Positions 19,644 to 32,409 of a stretch of DNA of 64,000 nucleotides are shown here, piece after piece (position 1 is the first letter of the stretch; every line of letters begins with the position of its first letter). The position numbers and the translations under genes were made by a program. The stretch is taken from positions 62,001 through 126,000 of the forward strand of contig JAGTXK010000060.1 of assembly GCA_019096195.1 (NCBI GenBank), written 5' to 3'. Below the pieces are notes generated by a model. It was given only the letters and a program-made list of their open reading frames with translations. It was not told the origin of the DNA and did no database searches. The DNA is from Boletus sp. NGJ. Its lineage: Eukaryota; Basidiomycota; Agaricomycetes; Boletales; Boletaceae.

Positions 19644-22288
19644 ATGTCTCGTGCGCCCCAGCCTGTCTCCTCTTCCAGAGTGACGGTCAAAACTGCTTTG
19701 GTTCCTCCAACTTCTCGTTCTCGAGCACCGTCCCCATCCAAGCCATCCGCTAGTGCAGTAGCATCCCCCTCAACCCCTCGTGTCCGCACAAAGTCGATCC
19801 CGAAGTCGCCTTCCAAGCCGATCCGTCGAGCTCCGCCCGAAGAAGAGATCCCAACTTCCAAACCCCCCCTCAGCATTAAAGACGCCATCGCACTTAAGCG
19901 TGCAGAGGCTAAAAAGGCTGTTTCTGGACCCCTCGTCGGCCAAGGCGTTGGCTTTGATAGTTTTGACACCTTGGAGGACGCTGTTCCCGGCGGTAGTTCG
20001 ATTAAGAAAGAGGTAGACGAGAACGCAGATCTCGGTCGGTGGTCCGTGAAAGAAGCCATCGAGCGTGCCCGCAGTACAGGTGTGGACGTTAGTGCTCTCT
20101 TGCACCCGGAAAGCTTACCTGACAAGATTTCCACGACAGGCTCGATTAATCTCGCCTCACGTTCATTGCCATGCCTGCCATCTGCTTTATTTGAGATCCA
20201 CTTGAGAGTCAAGCCTGATGCGCTGCAGTCAGTCCCTCAGGAGCCCCCAATAGGTTCCTCAGAGGCACCAGGAAGACGACCCGGACATCGTGGAGGTCCC
20301 GCATGGTTTGAAGCACAGGACTTACAAGTGTTGAAAGCATGGAACAATGAGATCGTCGAGATCCAGCACGAGATCTCACTCTTTGGATCACTCAAGTCCG
20401 TCGACGTATGTTTGCACTGCTTGTTATCGCTGTACTCTACTAAATACCACGAAAGCTGCATCAAAACAAGATCTGTGCTCTACCCGACACAATTGCTGAC
20501 CTGACAGCTCTTACTAGCCTAGATCTTTCACATAACTCGTTAGCAACTGTTCCTATTAATATCTTCTCACTCCCCACACTCTCCGTCTTAAATCTGTCGC
20601 ACAACGCTCTTGTCGCCCTACCATTTGGTGCACCGTTTTCAGGCTCCTCCCGTCGCTCGCGGACAGACCATTATAGCTCCGCAGGATTCTTTGGCCCAGT
20701 GGTCACCCGTGCCAATGTGCCATTACCACGCCTTCTGTCGTTAGACGTGTCTTTCAACAAGCTGACCGCTTCTGCCATCGACCACAAGAATCTCCCCGCT
20801 GGCTTATCCAAGGTCGACTTGTCCTCGAACCCTATCGCTTCAGGGAACTCTGATTGTTCGACCTTCATACGCGCGTTTGGGGGCCTCAGTCAGTTGAAAG
20901 AACTTCGCCTAGCAAATACGGACATCGGGGACGACGCCTTCCCGCCCACTCTCCTCGCGGGAGGTGTTTCTCGGATTTTCTCTACATTGCGCATCCTTGA
21001 TCTTGAAGAGACGCGTGCAAACGCTGAAGCTGTAGCGTTGGCATTTGCTGGTTTGAAACAGTCCCTCGTGTTTGACATAACCGCAGAAGAACCACCAGAA
21101 GGCACACTTAGGATAACTGTAGGGAAGAAGGTCTTGAAGGAAGCTTGGGAGATTGAAGTTGAGCGCAAGGCGAGACACAGGAGTGGAAGGTCGCTGGTAA
21201 AGGAAGCATGGGAGATTGAAGCAGAACAGGGCTTGCTGACTGAGGGCGGTCGGAAACGTGCAGCAGCCGCGGCAGCAGCAACCGAATCATCGGTCGCGAC
21301 AGAGCGTGCTTTGGCCTCGCAAGGAAAACGAAGTTCGGTCACTGGTATCGGTCATCCAAGCTCACCCCCACCACACAGTGTCCCATCATCGTCATTCAAC
21401 TTGAACAACCCTCAGTACTACCACGCGACTACCCAGACGCTCACTCTCCCGGCCTCGGCACCACCTGCAAGATCGCATACAAGGTCATTTTCTCTCGCCA
21501 CGTCCGCCTTGACGGCACATGCTACCCCAGGAAAAACCGATATTGCTTTGCCTACGCCGAGTCTTCCCATTGCGGCAATATCTTCACAGTCCTTTGCACA
21601 TACGCTGAAGATCCTCATACTCAGCAACAGGAAACTAGACCTGTCTGTCTCGTTGCCTTGTTACCGACCTGAAATGGATGCCGGGTTGATACCAACCCTG
21701 GAAGAACTTGTCTTGGATGGATGCGGTTTCGGCGATAACGTCCCAGTGACACGCCAGGTCGAAGATGACGCAACCCCGATAAAATCAAGCGAGCCACTTT
21801 TGCCTTTGCTTACACGGCTATTTCCTAACCTGAGGACATTGGACATGTCGTATAACGCGCTGACGTCTGGCGCACTGCAAAAGGACGTTTTGGTCGACCT
21901 CATCGTGGCATCGACCCAGAACACCGTCAGTCGTACAGGATTGAAGCACCTTAGGCTTCGAGGGAACCATATCACGACGCTCGATGGCTTCCAGGAAGTG
22001 GCAGAGATCTTCAAGGGTCATCGCTCTGTCCCTGATTGGAAACTCGAGGAATTAGACTTGAGAGACAACGAAATATCCAAACTGCCACCAGAACTCGGCT
22101 TGTTACCCCTGGATGTCTTTCTGGTGGATGGGAATGTGTAAGTGGCTCTGTCGCTTACGGCGTACACCACGGGCTTATATTGTTATTTATTATTGCATTC
22201 AAAAAGTTTCCGAATTCCTCAACGGAGAATCTGGGAACGTGAAGGGACCAAGGGCCTACTGAGCTGGTTGCGCGGGCGCATAGAATGA
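19644..22288 (+). CDS. Leucine-rich repeat protein (LRRC40-like)
   Basis: Exons 19644-20405, 20456-22137 and 22207-22288 give 841 residues. The first 200 residues are basic and Ser/Pro-rich (SRAPSPSKPSASAVASPSTP). LRRs start after the first intron: LHQNKICALPDTIADLTALT, LDLSHNSLATVPINIFSLPT, LNLSHNALVALPF, LDVSFNKLTA and others. A long low-complexity insert with Ala, Ser and Pro splits the array, which resumes at LKILILSNRKLDL and LRTLDMSYNALTSG and ends LEELDLRDNEISKLPPELGL. The C-terminal cap FRIPQRRIWEREGTKGLLSW matches the end of LRRC40 and yeast-type LRR proteins. LRRs bind proteins; the partner here is unknown. Confidence 0.82.
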
Positions 22289-22996
22289 AGTACGATGACT
22301 CCGTCAGGCTTCCTATGTATGTAGTAGTAGCCTATAGGAACTAAGATCGCGAGTCCAGAGACTTGAACCGACACCGAAAGTGATAGAACATGATGTGTCT
22401 GCATCTGTTTCACTACTGACGAAACATGAATATATATAACCTCAGGCTTGGTCACCACTGCCATAAATGGCTCTTTATCGTTGTCGAGGCCCGCTGGTAG
22501 GTGTCAACCATAGTCGCAGACAGAGAGAAGAGACCAAGGGTCCAGAGGAGGATGAGGGGACATGGTGGGCGAAATGGATTGCCCCGTACGTTCTCCCCCC
22601 GTAACTCCTCGCACAGTGCACCGCGACCCACATGCCTGGAAAGGAACGACGACGAGAACGGGATAGACGTGGCGACGAGATCACATCAGACATGGAGAGC
22701 CAAAGAGAAAAACTTCCCGAAGGCTTCCCCGAGCACCTCTGGTTCGGTCGCAAGAACACTAACGAGCTGTCTCTGTGTTGCCGTCGCAGAGGCAAAGACA
22801 AAGGGATTCATTAGACAATGAACATCATCACATTGCGTGGGGCGGACATAGCGAGGGAAAGTGCGTATCAAATGTTTCAGCACCAACTTGTGTACGTACA
22901 ACGATTGTCCAAGATTCTCACCTCTCACTCGAGTTTCCTTTACAAGTGGCAAAGAAAGTGGATTCCAAGCGGGCTATGTTCATATCAAAGATGCAT
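22289..22996. other. Convergent 3' region, no gene seen
   Basis: About 700 bases between two converging genes. Frames such as 22475-22801 minus and 22501-22821 plus overlap each other on both strands without motifs, so I treat them as chance. Confidence 0.5.
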
Positions 22997-25527
22997 TTAT
23001 TGAGGGTGCTGATCCACGCTTTCCAATACATTGTCCGACGCTGACTGTTGGACCCACATGTCATGGTACAATCCACCCAGATGCAATAGTTCCTCGTGCG
23101 TGCCCTGCTCTATGACTTGGCCCTCCTTGAGAACTATGATTAGGTCTGTATTGATATCGTGTTTTTGAAATCAGCACTCCGTGAGACTTGACCACTAAAA
23201 TAAACTTACCTGCTTCGACTACGGTGCGTAATCTATGTGCGATAAATATGCTCGTCCTCCCGCTGTGCAATAGAGTGTTGTTAATGCTCTTCATGATCTC
23301 TGCCTCGGTGTGCGCATCGAGGGCGGATGTCTAAGAGAGACCTGGGTCAATAACAAGTATGGGTCGCAAAACTCGGATAATCATTCTCACGGCTTCGTCA
23401 AAAAACAATATCGGCGGATCCTTCAACAATACACGCGCGATCGCTAGTCGTTGCTTCTCACCCCCGGATATCATGAGTCCTCGCTCACCAACAGTCGTCT
23501 GATAGCCATCCGGCAAACTCATGATGGTGTCGTGTACGCTTGCCTTGATGGCAGCTGCTTTGACTTCTTCGTCCGTCGCATCCAGGCGTCCATAGCGTAC
23601 ATTGTGCATGATGTCGGAGTGGAAAAGAGGTGTATCCTGCGGAACAACGCCTACTGCCCTGCGGAGGCTTTCTATTTGTACATCTTGGATGTCTTGGTCG
23701 TCAATAAGGATGCGACCAGAGGAAGGATCATAGAATCTGAACAGGAGCCGGAAGACGGTGGATTTGCCACAGCCTGAGGGTCCTACGATAGCCACCTTTT
23801 TTCCAGCTGGAACAGTGAAGGAAAGATCACGGAATATAGGACGGTCGGGGTGATATCCGAAATTGATGTTTTCAAGTCGGATGGAACCGCCCTTGAACGC
23901 TAGTGGTTGTGCCCCAGGCTTGTCCTGCGTGACGATAAGGTACGAGACTGGGACATTGTCGAGGCACCTACCCTCGCTGGTGCATTCTCAGTTTGAAGAG
24001 TGAATAGCACCTCCATATCCAACAAATTCTGTCGAAGCTCACGGTATATGCTGCCCAAGAAATTAAGGGGAAGAGACAATTGGAATATCAACTGATTGAC
24101 CATGACGAGATCACCGACAGTCATAGTCCCTGGGCATCATTTCATCAGTAACTGGACAACTTGTCTGACGACAATCTCACCATTCAGCACACCTTGGGCA
24201 GCCAAAAACATGGTCGCTGTCAATGCGGTGGAGAATATCACGTTTTGGCCCGAATTCAGGTATGCTAAGGAAGTAGTGATTAAGACCGACGATTTCTCGT
24301 ACTCCTTCAGATGGGCGTCATATTGAGCGATCTCGAATTTCTCGTTGTTGAAATGCTGCGGAATATATGGTAAGGGGATCCAGGGGAAATGAATAAAGAT
24401 ACGGACCTTCACTGCCTCATAATTTATGAGGGAGTCGACAGCCGAGGAGGCAGCCATATTGTCGGCCTTGTTCGCATGACGTCGAAACTGGGTTCTACCG
24501 ATCATGTGAGAGAGATTGCCAAGAACGCGCACGAGGTTCGCGCTGACCTCCAAGAAGTGGTTCGGACGGTAAACCAGGTATATGCGGCTAGGGTGGTTGC
24601 GGTTATCGCTGCAAAGTCCCAGCCGAACTTATACGTCTAGGATGCAATCTATAGAGGGGTCGATGGAGAGGAGACGACACCTACGAGGATGCCGCACACC
24701 ATGGATATCTCCAGGGCAGTAGGGACGATGCGGAACAGAATAGCTTGTAGCATAAACGTGATGCCCCTGTTGGCCAATGAGGGAAAAGGCGATGATGAAG
24801 ATGAGCTAACATACTTTGTTCCGCGATCGATGGCACGGGTGAGACCACCGGTCTGTCGGGAGAGATGGAACTTGAGGTTGAGGTTGAGCAAGTGCTCAAA
24901 AGTCTCGCGAGAGACCTTGCGTATGGCACGCTGACCGATGTTGGCGAATACTGCATTCAACAGTTCACCGAATACAGTCGCTCCGATGCGCGCGGCGCCG
25001 TCTGGTGAGAGTGAGATGCGGTATGTGAGGAACGTGGGTACGCACAGCCAAGGATGAGGGAGCCCGCGACGACCCAGACAGTGGAAGTAGAGGAGACATC
25101 GAGATTGAGTGCGTCAATGACGTCCTTGAATAATTGTGGGACTTGTACGTTCAAGACCTGGGGAGGATGAATGACAATCACGAATAAGGTGGAGAGGCAA
25201 TGGGACCTTTCCGCTGATCAGGAGGGCGAAGCCGAGGACGACGCGAAAGCGGGTATTCCAGTCATGCTTTGGCCAGACGTTGCCAATGAGCCTGCGCACG
25301 ACCATCCAGTCCTTGCGCCGCTGCTCTTTGGGTGTCACGTATTCGGAGCCATGCTGGGTGCGGAGGCGAGGAAAGGTGGAGAATTGGAGCGAGGTGGAAG
25401 GGCGGGTGCGGAAGGGGTGGAGGCAGAGGAGGGACTGCCTTTGGGATTGATGAAGCGGAAGTCTCGAGAGCGCAGCGCGACGGCACACGCCCACCAACAT
25501 GGAATGTGGTCGAGCGTAACTTTGCAT
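22997..25527 (-). CDS. ATM1: Mitochondrial ABC exporter ATM1 (Fe-S cluster assembly)
   Basis: Half-size ABC transporter of the inner mitochondrial membrane that exports a glutathione-linked sulfur or Fe-S species used by cytosolic Fe-S assembly (ABCB7/ATM1 family). The N-terminus is basic and Arg/Ser-rich ([14 protein letters not shown]), fitting a matrix presequence. The membrane domain runs from [13 protein letters not shown] through [58 protein letters not shown] and [15 protein letters not shown]. The ATPase has Walker [10 protein letters not shown], signature [10 protein letters not shown], Walker [15 protein letters not shown] and the switch His in IFIAHRL. The end is [22 protein letters not shown]. 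About ten introns restore frame everywhere I checked. Complete. Confidence 0.95.
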
Positions 25528-25718
25528 CGCAACAAGAATAAGCAGTGATGGTAATGCAAACTAGTAAGAGTGGCTACAAACATGTAGTAGTACAGCGATG
25601 CGATACAGCTCACGGTGGCAGCAGAAGAAAATGCACATGAAACCGAAACCGAAAATCCGCATTTGTGGCCTGTCATTGAACAACTGTCCTGATTTTGCAA
25701 CGGGGCCGAACCGTGTCT

Positions 25719-27880
25719 TCATGCCCATGCGTTGCGGCCCCACCACCGCTTGTCCGCCCCTGTAACAGCCCATTCCGAAACGCTGTCCGTCGTGGCAACG
25801 TATATCATCCCGCCACGAGGATCGAAACACGTTCCTGCAATATCTAGATCCGGGTTCTGTATCTGCTCTGCCACGAAATTGGCGCGTGTGGTCGTTCGGC
25901 GGCTGGCGTGAGACGAATGGCGGTTATTCGAATATCGCGCAAGGGCAGTGTTGCGAGACGGTGTCGGTGACGTCTGCAATGGAAGGTGGATGGAAGGCGG
26001 CGGAGAAGACGAGCGGGAAGGGGCACGCGAGATACATTCTGTTTCCGGTTCGTCAACATCCATGCTGTCCATATCTCCTCCCCCATCACCATCAACGTCA
26101 TTGTTGCCATATACGTGTGGGCTGGCAGTGCCCCGCGGTGCAGGCTGTGGATACAAATCTGTTCGATGGGCAAGATATGCTCGGACTGCTCGACGAGAAA
26201 ATGCTTCTCGAATGTTTTCTTGGACCGCGCTGTCGCCGTGAGGAGGCAAGCCGAGAACATCCCCATAGCTGTAGTCCTCACCGTCCTCACCGTCCCGCCG
26301 CCGCAGGATACGATGGGGAGGTCTCCGCGTGGCCAAGGGTCCGCTGTTGGGGAACGAGTTGATGTGAAAACTTTCTTCCACTGTGCGGATTGCACGCGGT
26401 GGCTGCGCAATTTGCCTAATGGGTGGTGTAGCAGACAGATGGGTCGCATCAGGCTGTGCGAGAGATGTCGACAAGGGACAAGACGACGTCAAACGCGACG
26501 CATCTCGCCCTGTGACGTTAGGTATGCGGATGATGTCCTCTGTCTCGAAAGTGCGAGCGTCAATCACATGAAGGAGGTTTGTGTGCTAAGAGAAATGTAA
26601 GCGAAACCACACATGTTCAACCATCAAGGCGAATCTGACCTCTGTGAATGTCATAATCTCATGTCCAGGACGACCATGTGTACCGCCGGCACCAAACTTG
26701 ACGCTCCGGGCACCCCAGCCGGGTGCCTTCGAGTTACCTCTAGTCCAATCCCACGGGTCATCACTAAGCATGCTGCTTTCCTCTCCATTCCCAAGGTGTC
26801 CAACGGGCAACCTGGCTTTGTCTGTTTGAATGACTTTCATCGGTTTCGTACTTCGCACGTCCCAGACAGCGACTACTCCTTCTTGGGAAGCAACCGCAAA
26901 CTTCATACCATCGTGTGAGAATGCAGTTGAGAAAGATGCAGAGAGCGAGGGTGAATAGAGCCTAGCGTCGGGAGGTGGAACATTGAGGGTGACAATAGGA
27001 GCAAAGGTGATGCAAGGACCACCAGTGAAATGGTGAAGATAGATCCGTGGGGAATCCCCGACGGAGAGAAGCGTTCTTCCATCCGGAGATATCGAGGCTG
27101 GGGAGGAATATGAAATCAGTGCAAAGAACGGAAAGGGGGGATACGAGACGCGCACAATGATTGATAGGCTCTTCGAGCTTCAAGTTTCCGGATTGCCGAA
27201 GATCCTTTGGGGAAGATTCACCGCGGACAGCAACGTCGTAGAAGCGTACTGTGCAGTCGTTGTTGCTGACGACGAGGCGGGGTTCCACGCTGCTCTCCCC
27301 GGACCTCGTCAGGCTCAGTGAGCTGAGCAAGACAGAGTTGTTAATTGAACCATGAAGCTTCCTGTAGTATTGCCAAATTGCATTGTTGCAACGTAGTCGA
27401 GGGGATGGATCTTCCCTCCTTTGGGATCGTGAGGAAGGCTGATGGAGGGAAAGGTGAATTTCTGCCTCCTGGCCACCGGCGGCGAGAAGGGTAGTGTCTG
27501 AGTCGGGGAGCTGAATGGATGCAAGAGTGTTTGGGTTAAACGAGAGGTCTGCGATGCTCCGGACGGGCTGATGTGTGCGAGCAGGGGGTGAGGAGCTGGG
27601 CAGGGGGAAAGTGGGAAGTACTTACGATGTCAGGAGCATAGAGATCATGCTCTACGATGGAGTAACCTTGTACATAGTTGACTAGACCTGGCTCCCGAGG
27701 ACAAATGATGAGATCGCGCAGCTGGCTGGACGAGGGGAGGTAGGGTATGAGGGTGCCTGCCAGCAAGCATGTTGATAAGAAATGGACGTACACATGGCCG
27801 ATAGTTACGTCGGCGGGTGCAATGTTGGTCGGGGTCGTCGATGCCAGCAATGAGTGGCGGGCCATGGCGGGCCCGGTCAA
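25719..27880 (-). CDS. WD-repeat protein with DUF2415 domain
   Basis: Four to five exons. The start MTGPAMARHSLLAST leads into NYVQGYSIVEHDLYAPDI. A large exon follows with ADLSFNPNTLASIQLPDSDT and VVSNNDCTVRFYDVAVRG, then SSISPDGRTLLSVGDSPRIY, FSHDGMKFAVASQEGVVAVW, and TNLLHVIDARTFETEDIIRI. A disordered Ser/Pro/Asp-rich insert precedes the C-terminal DUF2415 block DLDIAGTCFDPRGGMIYVAT..EWAV..KRWW. The family is fungal and includes fission yeast SPBC2A9.03; its role is not known, but beta-propellers usually scaffold complexes. The gene lies 190 bases downstream of the ATM1 start on the same strand and shares a short (about 150 bp) divergent promoter with CWC2. Confidence 0.8.
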
Positions 27881-28028
27881 CCTGTCGGTGGTTTGCGTTC
27901 AGCTGCATCCGCGACGACATTGGACCCTCTCGGTCCGTCATTTACCCACGTGAATGTCACGTGATTTTAAAGCCCCAGTGGCCTGCGTTTTGCATTTTGC
28001 AGACTCGTTCTCAACGTCAACCATAACG

Positions 28029-29238
28029 ATGGACACCGACGAACCCACCCAAGTTGTCATGTCAGCAAAGCCCACAAGAAAGCTAAAACCAGCCAGAAAA
28101 CAAGTGAAGGCCGGTGACGTCGAAAAGAAGGAGACCGTGCAGACCGGCAAAGAGTACAGTGAGTCCTTTCAGCATACCTACATTGACGTCGTCTCTAACA
28201 AATACAACAGACATTTGGTACAATAAATGGGCCGGTGGCGATCGCGAAGATAACTACTCAAAGTGAGTTGTCACCAGGTTTACCATGTTCGGGGCTAACA
28301 ATGGTTCAGCAAAGTAAAGTCACAAACGAAGTGTAACATCAAGAAAGATAGCGGCCTCACACGTGCCAACCAAACTGGTGTCAAATATTGCTGTCTCTTC
28401 TTTGCGCGCGGTTGCTGTCCCTATGGTTGGGAATGCAACTTTCTCCACGTCCTTCCCGACCCAAACAACGCTCTACCCGACAGCTCGAAAGACTGCTTTG
28501 CCAGAGACAAATTTGCTGATTACCGAGACGACATGGGTGGTGTGGGTAGTTTTAACCGTCAAAATCGCACATTATACGTGGGTCGAATCAAGGAGACTGG
28601 GCCTGGACCGGAGACTGAGGAAATCGTTAACCGTCACTTCAAGGAGTGGGGGGAGATCGAGCGAAGTACGTCTATCTTTGAAATGCATTGTGATGGAACG
28701 CTGATATCTATTAGCTCGAGTTTTGCAGTATCGAAGCGTTGCCTTCGTGACTTATGTATCCGAGTTCAGCGCTCAATTTGCCAAGGAAGCGATGGCATGC
28801 CAATCACTGGACAATGACGAAATTCTCAACGTCCGATGGGCCACCGAAGACCCTAACCCCGTCCAAAAGGTGGCTGAGAAGCGCCGTCTGGAGGAACAGG
28901 GACAAGAGGCGATCAAGGCTCGGATGGATCCCCGTATCGTCGAAGCGATGCGGGCAGTGCGAGCTCTAGAGGACGGTGACGTACTGGATGACGAGGGACA
29001 GGTGCTGGACGCAGAGGACGACGACTCTGAGGCTATTGATTCTCGCGACCTGAAACGAAGGAGGGTAGAACAAGCATCTGTGAACGAGCAGCCGTTCAAG
29101 CCAATTGGGCTACTGAGCGCCGATACGATCGAGGGACTGAAGTATTTTGCGGAGATACGGAATCGGAACCAACCGTTGGCCCTGCCAGTGAAGACGGGGT
29201 TAGGCCTGGCAGATTATGGAAGCGATGGTGACGACTGA
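28029..29238 (+). CDS. CWC2: Pre-mRNA-splicing factor CWC2
   Basis: Spliceosome NineTeen-complex protein that contacts U6 snRNA near the catalytic core. The N-terminus MDTDEPTQVVMSAKPTRKLK leads to YNIWYNKWAGGDREDNYS (Torus region) and KSQTKCNIKKDSGLTRAN. The CCCH finger is CCLFFARGCCPYGWECNFLH. An RRM starts at NRQNRTLYVGRI and has the RNP-like YRSVAFVTYVSEFSAQFAKE and ILNVRWATEDPNP. The tail is helical and acidic, with EDGDVLDDEGQVLDAEDDD. Three introns restore frame, including the RRM junction (..GEIER-TRVLQYRS). All domains of the family are present. Divergent from the DUF2415 gene. Confidence 0.93.
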
Positions 29239-30394
29239 GTACGTCTGTTTTCTCATGTACGTTACCAAATGAAGTGGGTATTAATTCTTTTGTCCATGTC
29301 AAGCTTTATTGTATTTCACGTTGGAATAACAAGTTGATCGAACCCCGCGGCCGAGGGAAGGGCCTTCCATCCACTGGGAGGTGGCATGTCGCGTTGGCCA
29401 AGGTTTGGCAGGCTTCCAACCGGAGCCTCGTGTAACTTCATAGGGTCACAGCCACACTGCCAATACTCCCCCTTGGATTGGCACAGCGTAGCGCCTTACC
29501 AATTGGAAAGTACGTGATTACACGAGACGTTGCCTGTACACGTTGCAAACCCGTGGCTTTCGAAAAAAAAAAGGTGGTATTCACCGCCGACATTAAGCCA
29601 AGGTGATGAGAGACAGGACATTTAAATTAATACAAGGATGGCTGGCTTTCCCGAGTGGAGCACTGAAGAGGCAAGTGATGCACCGACCTGCGGGTTGCGG
29701 AGCGCCCAGTGTCCTTGATTGTCGGAGAATGCAGTGTTGGGACCCACACTTAGAGCAACGTGTTTCTCGACACGGGGAAAGCCTGCCAACTGCTATTGGA
29801 ACGATGAAATTCTGTGGGTACCGTCTGATGCGTGTGGACGACGGTGGCGGGTGAATTGGAGGGCAGGCTGGCGTGGTCACGTGATCTGAGAGATGGCAGT
29901 GCTGTTGGTTGGTACGGAACGTCGTTCTGGAAAACAAACACAGCCTTGACGTCGAAGTTGAGCACGTCTGGGGCTGGTTGGCTATCCACCTCGCCTATTC
30001 TCTCTTTTCTTTTGGAAGAAAAGGCGATACTCGGATTTCGATTCAGAACTTGTTTCGTGTACGTTTTTCCCAAATCCCCCCACACATGACCACAACCAGC
30101 CGTCATGTTGGCCCCACTTGCCTGCACATTTCGCCGTCTTCGTCATTCCGATGGGTCCTTTCTCCTCCTTCTTCCGTGTGACCCGCCTCGTTGGTCCCTC
30201 GCTTTCGTATGGGCGCCTTTAGAATCGCAGTAGTTGCGCATTTTTAGGTTTTGCATGGCCGCCCACCCAACCATAGACGCTTGCCACGATTCCCCTTCAA
30301 ATTGGGAATTGTGGGCGCCCCCCTATATAATCGTTCCTCATCTCCCGCTATCCCAACGCGTCACACATACCCTCATATCCTCCTCACACCACCC
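29239..30394. other. Intergenic, no gene seen
   Basis: About 1.15 kb between CWC2 and the C2H2 transcription factor. No frame with recognisable motifs on either strand. A run of A at 29563-29572 and the TATA box at 30324 are the only marked elements. Confidence 0.5.
30324..30330 (+). promoter_or_regulatory. TATA box of the C2H2 factor gene
   Basis: tatataa in a pyrimidine-rich promoter, 65 bases before the ATG at 30395. Confidence 0.5.
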
Positions 30395-31452
30395 ATGAAC
30401 AACATCCCCTCCTCATCCCCACCAGCTGTCCCGTCTATCCGCATCCATGATGCAGACGACGCTTCCGCACTGTATGTAACATGCTGTTGACTCGCCCCTG
30501 CCATCTCATGCTCTCTTTAGTTTCGATGCTGGACAAATGTTCTCTACAGACATTTGCAACTTCTACAACCTCGTTCCCGAAGATACTGCCCTTTATACTT
30601 GCTCAGGCTTGCAGCCAGAGTGTAAGCTCCACTCGATCTACGTTGTGGCGCCACACTCATACCTGTCGCAGATTACCCGAACGCCATCCCTCACCCCTCA
30701 GCTGAGCTGGAGGACATTCCAGAGCTTTCCCACCTGACTACAACGAACCAGGTGTACCTCACCGGCCATGGCTACTCTGTCCCATACCCAACCATCCTAC
30801 AAGAGCCTGGTGCTACTACTTCCGCTGATGGGAGACTTTCCCCGTCCACCCTTGGCAGCCCCATTCACTCGCCCACCTCTTCCTTTGGCAGCTCATTGTC
30901 TCCCTCGTCGCTTTATGATTCGTTTGCACTCTCAGACAGCGAATCACCACTCCCTCCTTCGCCTGCCACACCCGATCAGCAATTTTTCTGGCCATCCCAG
31001 GGATTGAATCATCACAGCAGTGATTCCTTGGTGTTGCATCCTTCCATGGAGTCTTTCTCCGACGATTCTGTCCCTTCCAGTTCCCTAGGTCCGGAGTTTG
31101 GCCCTCAACGTCCCCGCTCAACGTCATCAATCTCTTCTCGCCCTGGACCTGTAGCTACCAAGGCAATGCTTGAGGCTAATAGTCGACGACGCCGCCACCC
31201 TGCGCAGTTTGAGTGTCCGGAATGCGGGCAAACTTTCACTGCACTATTCTCGCTCAAGCGTGAGTTTCCACGTATTTTGCTCCGTGGCTTCAACCTAAAT
31301 GATGCGACATCTTAGGTCATAGACAATCGCACACCGGCAAGCGCCCCTTTTCATGCACCATCCCTGGCTGCACACAACAATTTTACAACAGTAGTGATTG
31401 CAAGCGTCACGAGAAGAGCAAGAAGAGACATAAGGACCTGTCGATGTCATGA
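30395..31452 (+). CDS. C2H2 zinc-finger transcription factor
   Basis: Exons 30395-30471, 30521-30621, 30672-31259 and 31316-31452 give 300 residues. The long N-terminal part is Ser/Pro-rich and acidic in places (SPTSSFGSSLSPSSLYDSFA), as in activation domains. Two C-terminal fingers sit in tandem: FECPECGQTFTALFSLKRHR..H joined by the linker TGKRP to FSCTIPGCTQQFYNSSDCKR..KKRH. The first is a canonical C-x2-C-x12-H-x3-H, and the second has a C-x4-C spacing. Intron 3 splits the first finger at LKR-H. It is probably a nuclear, sequence-specific regulator with unknown targets. Confidence 0.85.
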
Positions 31453-32409
31453 TCGGTGTCCTGTGTCGATCGATCGCCATGCACAGAAATGGCCCATCGC
31501 TAGATGATATCTTCGGGGAGCATCTTCGAAATTATAACCACATCCACACATCTCAGATATTGCATCCCCATTTTTTTAACTCTTCATAATTAATCAGTCA
31601 GCAACAACGGACGGGACTAAATGATACCATTGTCAATACCCTGATTTGAACTACAAATGCCTTCGGAATGTTTTGCTAGCCCCTCCCCCTTTCTTTTTTT
31701 TTGGCGTATGTCTCTGCACCCAGCAACTGTGTATTAACTAGATGGCAACAGCAATGAATTCATGATACAGAGGAATGGGGAGTTGTGCTATGAGTCAGTC
31801 AAGCGTACGGGTCCGCGGCAGCCACGAGTCCTAGTCATTCTGTGTCATTCGAAGCCCCCGCCCGGAGACCACCCACGTGTGCAGTGCCATATCATCAATG
31901 TGGCGGTGTCAGAGACTCATATACCCAGTCAGGTCGACTGCGGGCAGGTGCCAGGAATGTTAGTCCCCCGATTTGAAAGATCAGGGAGCCCCGGATATGC
32001 AGATCTGAGCCAGCATGACAAGGACCGCGATTGCATCAAAAACAACTACCCGTACACAGATAATTAGCCAAATGGTAAGAGTACAAAGTATGACAGCTAT
32101 GTGTGAGCGAGAACGTGTCGACGCAGTTGAGTCCGAGGACTTGGCTCGGGACATCCAGGGCTATCAGTTTATCCCCAGAACGGGCACAAGAAACCGAGTT
32201 CGTCAACATCACCGTCCTAGGTCTGCGGATGGCATCGTCTGCGCTTCACACATGGAAAGAAGCCGCAGGCGACATGGTAGTAGGCACGGTCAGCTGGAAT
32301 ACAAGCTCCGGGGGCACCCGCGCGAGCAGCGTGCGTAGTATTAAGCGGCGGGCCATTGTCAGGATGCGTACATCGTACAACCGTGACTCCGAACAAACAA
32401 ACTGCGGCG
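31453..32409. other. No supported gene
   Basis: The plus-strand frames 31762-32067 and 32103-32447 and the minus frame 32217-32423 overlap and carry no known motif. A poly-T run lies near 31691. The 3' exons of the possible membrane protein at 32410-32953 may fall here. Confidence 0.35.

Noticed and set aside
19637-20212. Minus-strand frame of 191 codons
   Set aside because: It is the shadow of the basic Ser/Pro-rich first exon of the LRR gene and has no motif of its own.
22475-22821. Overlapping basic frames on both strands
   Set aside because: No motif, no splice continuity, and they lie between two converging 3' ends.
25886-26600. Long plus-strand frames opposite the DUF2415 gene
   Set aside because: They are the reverse frames of a GC-rich exon that has clear DUF2415 and WD motifs on the minus strand.
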